A stretch of 64,000 nucleotides of DNA from JASGKO01 sp049840595. GTDB lineage: Bacteria > Verrucomicrobiota > Verrucomicrobiia > Chthoniobacterales > Chthoniobacteraceae. Numbering within the stretch: position 1 is the stretch's first letter; each line of letters starts with the position of its first letter. Made by a program: the position numbers and the translations under genes. The stretch spans positions 124,001 to 188,000 of the forward strand of contig JASGKO010000043.1 of the NCBI GenBank assembly GCA_049840595.1, in the 5' to 3' direction. Positions 29,000 to 38,509 of this stretch are shown one piece after another. The notes under the pieces were generated by a model. The model saw only the letters and a program-made list of their open reading frames with translations, did not search any database and was not told the DNA's origin.

Positions 29000-30706
29000 T
29001 TAGTTATCCAGCTCGACGCAATCGTAGGTATAGGATGCGCTCAGCCATGCACCGGAATCGGTGCTGCCGCTGATCGGGGTGATCGTCATCGTATTCGTGC
29101 CGGTCACGAAATCCGCCGCCGGGATGGTCCAGGAGAAAGTCGTGTTATTGCCGCGATACGAGCCGATGGTGATGGAGCGTGTGCCTGGTTCACTCGGCGC
29201 GCTGGCCAGGCTCAGGGTATGACCGTTGATCGTCACCGAGGGGCGGCCGTTGATGTAATTCGTCGTGATGCCGACTTTGACAACGTGCGCCGCCGCCGCC
29301 TGGGTGGAGGTGAGGGCAAAGCTGATCGTGGTCGGGCTGTTATCGGCGCGGAACTGGGCGGCCGGGAAGCTGCTCGCGCTACTGCTACCGACCGTATAAG
29401 TGACTGGGCCCCAACTACTCATCCGCACATCGGAGGGATGCATGTAGGTCATGAGCGTGCCGTTGAGGAACTCATTGGGCGTGCCGTCCCAGTTGCCAAT
29501 CCGCCAGATGGTCGAGGTGGAACTCGGGTCCGCGGTGATGGTGAAGCTGTTCAAGATGGTCGTGCCCCCGGCGGTAACGGTGGCGCTGCCGGTCCAGACC
29601 GCGAGCTCGTTTTTATAGACGGTCATCGTATAGGTGCCGGGGAGCATGCCGGTGCAATTGAAGTAGCCGTTGCTGCTCGCCGCGCTGGTCCAGTATTGCG
29701 CGGTGGTGTTGGCAAAACCGACGGTGTAGGCGTAGCTGGTGTCGCGGCCATTGATGCCCACGCCGGTCACGCGTCCACGTCCAGAGGACGCCACGTAGCC
29801 GGTGAGGCCCATGCTGCTGAACCACGAGGTGTCGATCGAGGTGCTCGGCGCCCCGCCACTGGTACAAACCAGGGTGTAGGTATTGAGGATGCTGGTGCGA
29901 TAGGCCTCGGTCTGGGCCTCGCCGTAGTTCACGATGTAGGTGATCTCCTGGTCGGTGTCGGTGCCCTGGTTGATCAGGCAGCGGTAGAAGGGACCGCCGG
30001 AGTTGCCCTCATTGTTGTCACGCACGACCCAGATTCCCGCGGTAGGGGACGACGCGCTGTTGTTCGCGCCGATGTAGCTCCAGTCGATCAGGCGCGCATT
30101 GGAGTAGTGTTTCGAGCGGGTGGTGCCGTCGCTCATCCCAAAGATGTCGTCGGACTCGATTGCGCCGGTGTTGCCCGCGATGTTCGAAGCGGTCGGCCCA
30201 TTGGAGAGCGGACTCTTCTGGATACGCAGGATGTAGCGGCAGAGGCCGAGGATATCCGGCTCCGCGGTGAAGTAGGTGCCCATGTAAATATATGGGTAGC
30301 CACTTTGCGCCATGTAGTAGTGGGTGAGGCTACCCGCGACCACCGTGATCTTGATGTAGGTGCTGCCCACCGTGGTGGCGCTCACACTTACCGAGCTGGT
30401 GCTGCTGTAGAGGTAGTCAAAGCCCGAGTTGATCTGCGAGCCGCGCGACTGGTCCTGATACTCGGTGCCGTTATAGACAAGGCTCGCAATATCGCCGGGC
30501 GATTGTGTGCTCAAGCCGTTGTCCGTGCGCCGGATTTTGAAGACGAGGCCCGCGCCGGTATCGACGGTATAATAATCCGTGCTGGTGGTGAGGCCGAAGG
30601 AGGCGTGGACTTTCGCCGGAAGAATGGCGCCTGCCGCAACGACAAGGGCCATGAGGGCGGCCCGGCAGAAGCTGCCGAACCGATGGTTCTGGGGTGTTTG
30701 TTTCAT
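29000..30706 (-). CDS. Rhamnogalacturonan lyase, polysaccharide lyase family 4 (catalytic His apparently lost)
   Basis: An exported protein of about 568 residues with a signal peptide (AALMALVVAAGAILPAKVHA). It matches family 4 rhamnogalacturonan endolyases over three domains: the beta-sandwich catalytic domain (SFGLTTSTDYYTVDTG through IESDDIFGMSDGTTRSK), a fibronectin-like middle domain (GLTGYVASSGRGRVTG), and the C-terminal carbohydrate-binding jelly roll (WRIGNWDGTPNEFLN through YDCVELDN). The catalytic lysine position is kept in TRSKHY. The His normally found in an NSGH motif about 60 residues later is replaced here (VNYGEAQTE). Activity is therefore doubtful. I take the ATG near 30706 (MKQTPQNH) as start; a longer frame opens at 30763. 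It lies downstream of a paralogue with the His intact. Confidence 0.85.
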   Translation of the reverse strand: MKQTPQNHRFGSFCRAALMALVVAAGAILPAKVHASFGLTTSTDYYTVDTGAGLVFKIRRTDNGLSTQSPGDIASLVYNGTEYQDQSRGSQINSGFDYLYSSTSSVSVSATTVGSTYIKITVVAGSLTHYYMAQSGYPYIYMGTYFTAEPDILGLCRYILRIQKSPLSNGPTASNIAGNTGAIESDDIFGMSDGTTRSKHYSNARLIDWSYIGANNSASSPTAGIWVVRDNNEGNSGGPFYRCLINQGTDTDQEITYIVNYGEAQTEAYRTSILNTYTLVCTSGGAPSTSIDTSWFSSMGLTGYVASSGRGRVTGVGINGRDTSYAYTVGFANTTAQYWTSAASSNGYFNCTGMLPGTYTMTVYKNELAVWTGSATVTAGGTTILNSFTITADPSSTSTIWRIGNWDGTPNEFLNGTLMTYMHPSDVRMSSWGPVTYTVGSSSASSFPAAQFRADNSPTTISFALTSTQAAAAHVVKVGITTNYINGRPSVTINGHTLSLASAPSEPGTRSITIGSYRGNNTTFSWTIPAADFVTGTNTMTITPISGSTDSGAWLSASYTYDCVELDN

Positions 30707-30820
30707 GTTTGCTTTGGGTTCTTCTCCAAGCGAGTTGGAAAAAGGGGTGTGAACCCGGCCCACCCGGTTACCCCGGGCGAGCCAGGCAAAGGATCAGGCT
30801 GATTTTTTGCGAAGGGTGGA

Positions 30821-32529
30821 TTAGTTGTCCAGCTCGACGCAATCGTAGGCGTAGGAGGCGCAGAGCCAGTCGCTGCTGTCGGTGGTCCCGCTGATCGGCG
30901 TGGTCGTGATGGTATTGGTCCCGGTCACGAAATCCGCTGCGGGCACGGTCCAGCTATAGGTCGTATTGTTGCCACGATACGTGCCGACGGTGAAGCTGCG
31001 CCCATCGGGTTGGGTGGAGGCGCTGGGGTTGCTCAAAGCATGGCCGTTGATGGTCACGCTCGGACGTCCCCCATAGACGGCATCGGTGATGCCGATCTTC
31101 AGCACATGGGCCGCCGCGGCTTGCGTGGAGGTGAGGCTGAAGGTGATCGTCGTCGGGCTGTTCGCCGCGCGGAACTGCACCGCCGGGAACTTGTTGGTCG
31201 CACTGCCGACCGCGTAGGTCACCGGGCCCCAGCTCGAATTCCGGGCATCGGAGGGATGCCGGATCATGATCGTCTCGCCGTTGAGGAACTCATTCGGCGT
31301 GCCGTCCCAGTTGCCAATCCGCCAGATGGTCGAGGTGGCACTCGGGTCGGTGACGGTCTGCGTATTGAACGTCGTCGCCCCGCCCGCCGTGACGGTGGCG
31401 CTCCCGGTCCAGACGGCGAGCTCATTTTTGTAAATGGTCATCGAATAGGTGCCGGGTTTCATGTTATAGCAACCGCCGCTGCCGGTGGAGCTGAGTGTGG
31501 ACCGGTACTGGGCCGTGGTATTGGCAAAGCCCATATAATAAGTGTAGGTGGTATCCATGCCGGAGAGTCCGTTCAGGATCACCTTGCCGCGCCCGGAGGT
31601 GCTCACGTAGCCGGTGAGCCCGAGGCTGGAGACGAAACTCATGTCGGGCACCGATGGCGTGGAGCCGTTGGTGAACATGAAGGCATAGGGACCATGGAGC
31701 ACGTTCACGCGCCATGTTTCCGCCACGCCTCCGATGGTCGTATTCAGGTGGTGGCCGGAGTTCATGTAATTGTAGATCTCCTGATCCGAACCCGTGCCAT
31801 CGCCTTGATTCTCAATGTCGCGCACGAACGGCCCGCCGGTGCTGCTCTCCCGGGTGCCGAAGGCGGTGAAGACCCCGACGCCGGTGCCGGTCGCGCCTTG
31901 GACGGTCAGATCCTTGGCCCGCGCACTACCGTAATATTTCGAGGTCGTCGTGCCATCGGAGTGGCCGTCTACACATCCGAGCTCTCAATCGCACCGGTAT
32001 TGCCGTTGTTGTTGGAATCGGCCGGGCCATTGGGCAGCACGTTGTACTGGCCGCGGAAGATGTAGCGCAGTTCGCCCACCGTGGGCTCCGCCGTCACATA
32101 ATCGGCCATGTAGATGTTATCCACGCCATTCTGCACGATGTAGTAGTGCGTAAGCGGCGAGGAGGCGATCGAGCTAGAGGTACACGTGATGACGATGGTG
32201 CTGGTGCCATTCACCGTGGCGGTGACCGACGACGCCCCGAGGCCCGAGGCAATGCACGAGGCCTTGGACGTGTCGTTGAGTTCGGTCCCGGCATATTTGC
32301 AGGAACTCATGTCGCCACTGGAGTTGATGGTGAAGACGAGGTTTCCACCATTGTTCACGATGTAGCCGCCGCTGCTGCTGGTGACGCCGAAGGCTGCGAG
32401 GCAGCGCTGGGCGGGAACGAGCAGGCTGGCACCGAGGGTGGCCGCCAAGAGGGACTTGGTGAGAAAACGCGGCACGAGACCGCGTGGGGTGCTCCACGAG
32501 TGTGGGCGGTTCTTGGAAGAACGCTTCAT
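30821..32529 (-). CDS. Rhamnogalacturonan lyase, polysaccharide lyase family 4 (one frameshift)
   Basis: A second exported PL4 lyase, about 569 residues after correction of one missing base near 31973 (ESSDV then DGHSDGTTTSKYYG). Signal peptide: FLTKSLLAATLGASLLVPAQ. Domain order is the same as in its neighbour and their C-terminal 250 residues are strongly alike, so they arose by duplication. The catalytic pair is present: Lys in TTSKYY and His in YMNSGHHLN. PL4 enzymes cleave the rhamnose-galacturonate backbone of pectin by beta-elimination outside the cytoplasm. No sugar transporter or regulator lies alongside. The 58-base gap to the next gene suggests co-transcription. Confidence 0.87.
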
Positions 32530-32827
32530 TTTTGGGGTTTTGGGGGTGTTTCCTCCCGGGCGCCTATAGGAAGAATCAACGAGCCGGGAGGGGTCTCGCA
32601 GATTCGATATTTTGGGGGACAGGCTGGATTTACCGCTTAAAAACCACCGTTCTGGGGGAAGGCGATCTCAAACTTGGGGGCAGAGCGAACCGAATTTCGC
32701 AAAAAAGGTCAAGCATAACCTTTTGCGCAATTACTGAACCAGCCCCTGCACTCTGGAAAAATCTTCGAATCGATGGATCGGAAATCAACCGGCAAGCAGC
32801 AGGGCGGAGGAAGAATTTTACGGGTTC
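32530..32827. other. Intergenic region between lyase and exporter genes
   Basis: No gene is supported on either strand. This stretch contains the presumed promoter of the minus-strand lyase pair (AT-rich near 32630-32720). No repeat family was recognised. Confidence 0.5.
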
Positions 32828-33298
32828 TCAATCCTCCGCGGGCAGCGGAAAGACCAGACTGGGAATGGCCAGGCCGATGCCCATCGCGATCAGTGTAAAG
32901 GTCACCGACAGGAAGTTTTCCAGCACCTGCGGAGTCAGCGCCGCCGCCTGGGTGGCCTCGGCATGCATGAGCTTGAAGAAACTCATGAGCACATTCGCGG
33001 CGAAGCCACCAGGCACCATCGGAATGCAACCGACCACCCCCAGGACGCACCCGCGCAGCGTATGCGGCTGCTGCCAGAGCCGATCCACCACCCCCAGCAC
33101 AAAGGCTGCGAGAAAGGTGGCGGTGGCCAGGCTGCAATGGGCCTCCAAGGCCAGCGTCCGCACCAGCAGAGCCAGCGCGCCGGCCCCAAAGCAAATCCAT
33201 AACATCCGACGCGGGCAGTTAAACAAAATGCCGAACCCCGCCGCCGCCACTCCACCGAAGAAGGCCTGATGAAGAAGATGCAGGATTTGCGAGTTCAT
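32828..33298 (-). CDS. ThrE-type exporter, small subunit (YjjB/DUF3815-like)
   Basis: A 156-residue membrane protein with four to five helices, containing GCIPMVPGG, the conserved PxVPG-like signature of the ThrE C-terminal half. It follows the YjjP-like gene after about 13 bases. In split systems (E. coli YjjP/YjjB) both halves form one exporter reported for dicarboxylates such as succinate, while fused ThrE exports threonine/serine. The substrate here is unknown. Confidence 0.85.
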   Translation of the reverse strand: MNSQILHLLHQAFFGGVAAAGFGILFNCPRRMLWICFGAGALALLVRTLALEAHCSLATATFLAAFVLGVVDRLWQQPHTLRGCVLGVVGCIPMVPGGFAANVLMSFFKLMHAEATQAAALTPQVLENFLSVTFTLIAMGIGLAIPSLVFPLPAED

Positions 33299-33311
33299 TG
33301 GGAAAATGGAT

Positions 33312-34103
33312 TTAGCGGCTGGCGAGGACCAGCCACTGGGCCAGCACCAGACCGATCGTCATGAAGAGCAGCAAGTAGAGCACCCGCAGAGCGCGAGCGG
33401 CCGCGAGATTGGGCCGCGCATCGAGCACATCCACCTGGGCATTGAGAATCGCGACCCCGGGCACACAGAGCAGCACCGAGGAAACCATCGCCACCGGCAC
33501 CTGTGCACTGCCCGCCCAGCGCGAACCCAGACCCGTGATGAGCGCGGAAACAAAAGCCACCGTGCCCCAGGTAATAAACGGATTTTGCCGTCGATGCACG
33601 AGCAGATCGTGCCGCAGCCATTGCCCGAGCGAGGCTCCGGCCAGGGTGGGGAAAAAGGCCGCCCAGTCCGCATTCAGCAGCCGCCCGAAGCCGCAGCAGG
33701 CCAGTCCCGTCGCCACGCAGACCAGCCACACGGGGTAGCCACCGGTGGCTACGGGTAGCTCGGAAAGCTTTACCCGTGCGGCACCACAGCTCAACCCGCC
33801 CGCCCCGATCTGCTGCACGATTTCCTGCAACGCCGCCGAGCGCCGCAGGTTCACGCCATGCTCGCCCACCTTGCCCATTTGCATGCAGGTTTCGTCCCCG
33901 CGCCGCAGAATCAGCATGATCGCCGCATGCTGGCAAAAGGACTCGACCGAGGTGCAGCCGTAGGCAGTCCCGATATTCAAAATACCCTCCTGCACCCGCC
34001 GCGCGTTGCCGCCAAATTCCAGCAGCAGCCGCCCGGCCATCAGGCACAGCGCGGCGACCTGATCCAGCGGCTCATTCTCCACCTTGGCGGGCTCGGTTTG
34101 CAT
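33312..34103 (-). CDS. ThrE-type exporter, large subunit (YjjP/DUF1212-like)
   Basis: A 263-residue protein. The N-terminal soluble part carries family landmarks (AGRLLLEFGGNARRVQEGI, YGCTSVESFCQHAAIML), which in ThrE are a hydrolase-like cytoplasmic segment. About five membrane helices follow, with VPGVAILNAQVD, the PG signature at the equivalent site. It is first of a two-gene operon with the YjjB-like gene. The ATG at 34103 is well placed. Confidence 0.87.
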   Translation of the reverse strand: MQTEPAKVENEPLDQVAALCLMAGRLLLEFGGNARRVQEGILNIGTAYGCTSVESFCQHAAIMLILRRGDETCMQMGKVGEHGVNLRRSAALQEIVQQIGAGGLSCGAARVKLSELPVATGGYPVWLVCVATGLACCGFGRLLNADWAAFFPTLAGASLGQWLRHDLLVHRRQNPFITWGTVAFVSALITGLGSRWAGSAQVPVAMVSSVLLCVPGVAILNAQVDVLDARPNLAAARALRVLYLLLFMTIGLVLAQWLVLASR

Positions 34104-34203
34104 GGTTCTCTGCCGACTAGTTTAATCAATCGCCGCCATTTTTGAAGCCCAGGCCACGATCCGTTGCGATTCCGCCAAAATCGGCAAACCACCCCACCCA
34201 CCC

Positions 34204-34530
34204 TCAATACTTAAAGGCAAAATAAACCGCGCCCACGATCAGCAGATAGGAGACGCAATAGTTCCACTTGATCGTCGCGCCGAAGAGCAGGAATGAGACA
34301 ATCGTGAAGACCACGAGCGTGATGCACTCCTGCAGGACCTTGAGCTGCGGCACCGTCCATTGGTAAGAACCCGCGCGATTGGCCGGCACCTGGAAGACGT
34401 ATTCAAAAAGCGCGATGCCCCAACTGGCCAGGATGACGATCCACAACGGCTGGTCCTTGAATTTCAAATGGCCGTACCAGGCGAGATTCATAAAGGCATT
34501 CGAGATGGTGAGCAGCAGGATCGTTTTCAT
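34204..34530 (-). CDS. DUF486 small membrane protein (DMT-like)
   Basis: A 108-residue protein with four hydrophobic helices, FMNLAWYGHLKF near the start and QVPANRAG in the middle, matching the DUF486 family, which is related to small drug/metabolite transporters. The function of the family is not established. The ATG at 34530 gives the family length (about 110). Confidence 0.85.
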   Translation of the reverse strand: MKTILLLTISNAFMNLAWYGHLKFKDQPLWIVILASWGIALFEYVFQVPANRAGSYQWTVPQLKVLQECITLVVFTIVSFLLFGATIKWNYCVSYLLIVGAVYFAFKY

Positions 34531-34985
34531 CGGATGGATCAATACCAAATCGGCCCGGTGAAAAAGCGGCCGTTTGAAAAGACCTGCGTGTTCCGCGTTC
34601 CATCCCGTCATCGTAGCCGGTGACATCATCCGCAACCCAGGCCCGTCCAAAAACGATGGCCTCCTGCGCGGAATGCAGCGCAGCGAAATGGAGTCGAATG
34701 GAGCTCTGACTTTGCAGGGAAAGCGTGGCTTGCCGATGCAAGCGGCACGCCACTAGGACGGGATCTCTCGACTCCGCTCCGCTTCGCCCGGGATGCCGCC
34801 GGGGGTGGATGGTGTCGATTGCGCATCCTCCACCTCCCCGCCCGCCCCCGGCCCGGCAAACAGGAAATCCTGTTCCGCCCCCGAGATCACCGCACCGTCA
34901 TCCGACGCGGGGAGACGGCTGATCCGCCCTTTTCGCAACTGCGTTTTCGAGGATCCGGCGACTGGAATGAATGCCTGCGGGGGCC
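34531..34985. other. Region with dispersed repeat; possible lost tail of the ATPase gene
   Basis: 34625-34760 is a reverse, partial copy of the 200-bp repeat at 26227-26732 ('gcgaaatggagtcgaatgga'). From 34985 down to about 34760 a minus-strand frame stays open (QAFIPVAGSSKTQLRKGRIS). It could be the true C-terminus of the ExeA-like ATPase if a further one-base indel sits near 34990. Otherwise nothing is coded here. Confidence 0.45.
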
Positions 34986-35914
34986 TCATACCCGGGCGGC
35001 GGCGGCGGCGACGGTGCAATTGTCGATGATCTCCGCGCGCCGACTGGCCCCCTCGACCAGCGTGAGCATGGCCAGCTTGTTGAGCGAACGCGGGATGCCG
35101 CCGGAGTGCTCGTGCAAAGCGGCGAAGGCATCGGAGGTGAAGAGGTCGGCCAGGCGACCCGCGGTCATGAGCCGGAATTTCACATACTGCTCCGTCTCCG
35201 CCACGGTGAGCGGCTGAGCTGGTCGCGGAAATAGATGCGATTGCGCAGGGACTCGTAGCTGGAATGGTCGAGCCGCTGGGCGAGGCGGGCTTCACCGATC
35301 ATGAGGCAGGTGGTGAGCTTCTGCTCGGGAATCTCGATGTTACTGATCGTGCGGACCACGTGCAGGCAATCCGAGGAAAGCAGGTGGCACTCGTCGATCA
35401 CGATCACGAGCCGGCGTCCCTCGCGGTGCAGGTCAATCACGTGATTGCTGAGCAGTTTCATGAGATCCTGCACCCGGGTGTTGCCTATGGGGAGCGCCAG
35501 TTCGAGCTCGGCGAGGATCTCGCGGAGCAGGCCGGTCTTGCTCATGCCGGGCGTCACCAGCACGAGGATGGCCTGGTATTTCTTGTCGTCGAAATGCTGG
35601 AGCAGCATCTGGCTGACCAGCGTCTTTCCCGTGCCGCTGGGGCCGGTGAGCAGGCCGAGCGAGGTGTTGAAATCGGCGGCGAGCATCATACTGCAAAAAG
35701 CGCTGGCGTGGCTCTCGGTGCGAAAGAAAAAGGCGGGATGCACGCTGTCGGCAAACGGGTTTTCCCGAAGGCCGTAGAGTTGGAGAAAATTCCCCTCGGG
35801 CACGAAGGGAACGACGCTGGAAGCGACCGGGGAAGAACCACCGACGAGGTCATCGAACGGGTCCGAGGATGGGAACTGGTCTTTCATGGCTGCGGTTGAC
35901 GGTTGCGGAGTCAT
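34986..35914 (-). CDS. ExeA/GspA-like AAA ATPase (one frameshift)
   Basis: About 309 residues. After a variable leader comes LYGLRENPFADSVHPAFFF, the standard opening of ExeA-like ATPases, then Walker A GPSGTGKT near residue 95, Walker B LVIVIDECHLL, and sensor/arginine region SLRNRIYFRDQL. The frame shifts near 35212, where DQLS joins PLTVAETEQYVKFRL, the usual C-terminal subdomain start. ExeA proteins act with a peptidoglycan-binding partner in type II secretion or in exopolysaccharide export loci. No such partner domain is seen here. The start is the ATG at 35914 (or 35887). It follows the MinD-like gene by 23 bases on the same strand, so both likely work together. Confidence 0.82.
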
Positions 35915-35937
35915 GGGCTGGCTCTTTCTGGCGACGG

Positions 35938-36966
35938 CTAAGCGGCATGGATGCCGCTCCTGGTTTCTTGGTCGATACTTGGAAGATCGGTGCTGGCATC
36001 GGCCCCCACGAGGGCGGCGGCGACGCGCGAAAGCTGGAGGGCATTGGGGTGGCCCGGGTTGGTGAGCAGGAGCGGGCGGCGGCTCTGGTTGGCCTCCTCC
36101 ATCGCGGCGTCGCGCACGAGATACCCGAAATCGCCGGGCGTACTGCGCAGGAAACGCTGGGCACAACCGGCGATGCGCTCCCGCACCCGCGCGGCGTCGG
36201 CGGCATCCTGCGCCTGGTTCACCAGCAGGTGCATGCGGGTGGAAAGGTTGCGCTCATGGGCGAGCTTGATCACGCCGTAAGCATCGAGCGTGGCGGCGAG
36301 ATTGGGCGTCGCCACCAGCACCGTATCCTGGGCGAGACCGAGGAAGTGCATGACCCCCTGGGCAATCCCGGCCCCGGTATCGATGAGCAACACGTCGTAA
36401 TCGGCCGCGACGCGGAGCAGCTCGCGCCCCAGCGACTCCAGCGTGGAGGCGCTCAGATCCGCCAGCCGGCCAATCCCCGAGGCCCCACAAATGAGATCGA
36501 CCCCGCCGGGACCAGGGGTGATGACGCTTTCCAGGCTCGCCCCGCGGTCCAGCACTTCCAGAAGCGTGGCGCGGGGATTCACCCCGGCAAAAACATGCAC
36601 ATTCGCCATGCCCAGATCGGCATCGAAAACGAGCGTCCGCAGGCCGCGCTGAGCGAGCGCGATGGAGAGATTCACGGAAACGGTGGTCTTCCCCACCCCA
36701 CCCTTGCCACTGGTAACGGCGAAGAGGCGCACGCTTTTCAACCAGCGGTGCAATTCCTGCCGGACGGTGGCGACGGAAGCCTCCTCGATAAACAGGCGGC
36801 GGTGGGCCCACTGGATAATCTTCTCGGCCCGCTGGTCGAAACCGGGGGCCACCGTGCCAGGGGCGCCCAAGTGCTCGGGCAGGATCGATTCAATGAACTG
36901 GACCCGCGACGGCTCCAGGCCAATCCCACGCCCCGTGGAAACGGTATGGTTCGTAAAAGAATTCAT
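35938..36966 (-). CDS. MinD/FlhG-like P-loop ATPase
   Basis: A 342-residue SIMIBI ATPase. A unique N-terminal region of about 80 residues precedes the deviant Walker A SGKGGVGKTTV; the A' motif is VFDADLGMANV and Walker B is VLLIDTGAG. The wording ADLGMANVHVF and VVTPNLAATLDAYGVIK-like segments are those of FlhG/MinD proteins, but no FlhF, MinC or flagellar gene is adjacent. No C-terminal amphipathic membrane helix is obvious. It is first in a two-gene operon with the ExeA-like ATPase. A role in polar positioning or envelope assembly is possible but unproven. Confidence 0.82.
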   Translation of the reverse strand: MNSFTNHTVSTGRGIGLEPSRVQFIESILPEHLGAPGTVAPGFDQRAEKIIQWAHRRLFIEEASVATVRQELHRWLKSVRLFAVTSGKGGVGKTTVSVNLSIALAQRGLRTLVFDADLGMANVHVFAGVNPRATLLEVLDRGASLESVITPGPGGVDLICGASGIGRLADLSASTLESLGRELLRVAADYDVLLIDTGAGIAQGVMHFLGLAQDTVLVATPNLAATLDAYGVIKLAHERNLSTRMHLLVNQAQDAADAARVRERIAGCAQRFLRSTPGDFGYLVRDAAMEEANQSRRPLLLTNPGHPNALQLSRVAAALVGADASTDLPSIDQETRSGIHAA

Positions 36967-37140
36967 CGACTCCCCCGGGCTGAGTTTGCTCCCGCTGCCC
37001 TCCCGTTAATCCCCGGTGGAAAATCGACAAACCCAATATGTTGGGGTTGACTTTTCACCTTAGCCACTGCATTTAGCGTTGGCGTGCCGCTGCGTCAAGT
37101 CTCAAAAAAACCCTTTTTGTCGTTTTTCGACCGGCGAACC

Positions 37141-37572
37141 ATGTCAGCAACCCGCTTTTTCTGCATCATCTGCGGCGAAGTTTTGGAAGCCGCGGACCGG
37201 GTGAGTCGTCGTCTCGCGGAGTGCCCGCATTGCCGACATGTGGTACCGGTTCCCTCGGCCGCTTCGCTGGCGGAAATGGGGCCCGATTTCCCTGCCCGCT
37301 TGAACGCCTTGCCGCCCGGCGTGCTGGCCCTCGAAATCAACTTTTTATGCTTTCACTGCGACAGCAAGCTGCGCATCGACGCCCGGTACGAAGGGATGTG
37401 CGTGACCTGCCCGCAGTGCAAGGAAGTCACCGAAGTGCCGCGCTGGTCGCAGGGGGAAATCCCCCTGGCAACGTCCGGGCCCACCCCCGGGATCGTGCTC
37501 AGCGCCGAGGAGATCGAATTTCTTTCCGGCCCGGAAGATCCACCGCCAGCCCGTGAGGAGGAGGAAAAGTAG
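37141..37572 (+). CDS. Protein with two zinc-ribbon motifs
   Basis: A 143-residue protein with two CxxC...CxxC ribbons: CIICG...CPHC (residues 8-31) and CFHC...CPQC (residues 74-97). The second lies after a hydrophobic-proline linker, and the tail is acidic (PPAREEEEK). It could bind zinc and contact nucleic acid or protein, but no domain family is recognised. The stop TAG is immediately followed by the ATG of the next gene with no spacer, so re-initiation is likely. The promoter should lie in the divergent gap 36967-37140. Confidence 0.7.
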   Translation: MSATRFFCIICGEVLEAADRVSRRLAECPHCRHVVPVPSAASLAEMGPDFPARLNALPPGVLALEINFLCFHCDSKLRIDARYEGMCVTCPQCKEVTEVPRWSQGEIPLATSGPTPGIVLSAEEIEFLSGPEDPPPAREEEEK

Positions 37573-38235
37573 ATGGAGACTCCTCTTTCCCGGGTGGAAT
37601 CGCACCCTTTCGCCTGCCCGCAGTGCGGGGCGGGGATCAAGGCCAGCCTCACCGGCAAGGCGCGGCGCGTCCAGTGCCCGAAGTGTCGCGGCGTCGTCAC
37701 CCTGCCCGCGCCGTCCCCGGCAGAGAAAGCACCGGTTTCATCCCCGACCGCCGCGGCGGCTCCCACCGCCGAGGTGCAGGCCCTGCAAACGCGCATCGAA
37801 GCGCTGGAAGCCCGGCTGTTGCTGCTGGAAAAAGCGATCGCCGAGGCGGCCCGGGAAAGCGCCAAGCCCGGCGGTCTCAAGTGGCTGGGCAAAGACCAGG
37901 CCGCCGATTTTTCCCCCGCCCAGGAGGAAGTGTTGCGGCACAACCTGCAAATCCTCCCGGCCCACCGGATTACCATCCAGGTCCCGCCGGACAACGAGAC
38001 AGCCCGCACCCGGGCCGAATGGTTCAAGGGCGTCTTTGAAAGTGCGCGATGGGCGGTGAGCGGCCCGCTGCATTCGCTGGTCGAGCCCAAGCCGGGCACG
38101 CTTTCCATCGCCACCGCCCTGCCGGTCTCGCGCGAGATGGCGGATACCTTTCTGGCATTACGCGCGGCCGGGTTTGTGGCAAATGCGGTCTTCGATCCCT
38201 CGCTCTCCGGCGAGGGATTGCTGATCGTGGCCTGA
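37573..38235 (+). CDS. Zinc-ribbon protein with coiled coil and unknown C-terminal domain
   Basis: 220 residues: one zinc ribbon (CPQCG...CPKC, residues 15-38), an Ala/Pro linker, a coiled coil of about 30 residues (VQALQTRIEALEARLLLLEKAI) and a C-terminal alpha/beta domain of about 110 residues (ITIQVPPDNETART...). It abuts the previous gene stop-to-start. The two ribbon proteins probably form one complex. The function is not known. Confidence 0.7.
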   Translation: METPLSRVESHPFACPQCGAGIKASLTGKARRVQCPKCRGVVTLPAPSPAEKAPVSSPTAAAAPTAEVQALQTRIEALEARLLLLEKAIAEAARESAKPGGLKWLGKDQAADFSPAQEEVLRHNLQILPAHRITIQVPPDNETARTRAEWFKGVFESARWAVSGPLHSLVEPKPGTLSIATALPVSREMADTFLALRAAGFVANAVFDPSLSGEGLLIVA

Positions 38236-38509
38236 AGAACCTCCCTCACTTTCCCAGCGCGGAAAAATTTGAGGCCCTTCGACTTCGCTCAGGGTGACAT
38301 GGAATGATTGAAGGACGCCCGATCTCTGAATCCGGCAGGGAAACGCACGGCGAACATTTTTCAAGGCGCTTCCGCGCCATTCAAGTGGCGAGCGACGTCA
38401 TTGGCAATCTACGGCTTCCATCCCAAAAATGTCACCCTGAGCGAAGTCGAAGGGCCTCAATTTTTTCCGGGCTGGGGAAAGCACCAGCAATCCCGACGGC
38501 CTCGATCCG
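38236..38509. repeat. Inverted pair of the 'tgtcaccctgagc' repeat
   Basis: Two inverted copies of an approximately 50-base block ('gaggcccttcgacttcgctc' onwards, near 38270-38300, and its reverse near 38424-38470) bracket about 120 bases of non-coding DNA. The same block, singly, is at 63535-63590 and within 26250-26300 and 26550-26600. Confidence 0.85.

Noticed and set aside
35938..36166. Extension of the ExeA-like frame upstream into the MinD-like gene
   Set aside because: Low-motif shadow; the ATPase family start matches the ATG at 35914.
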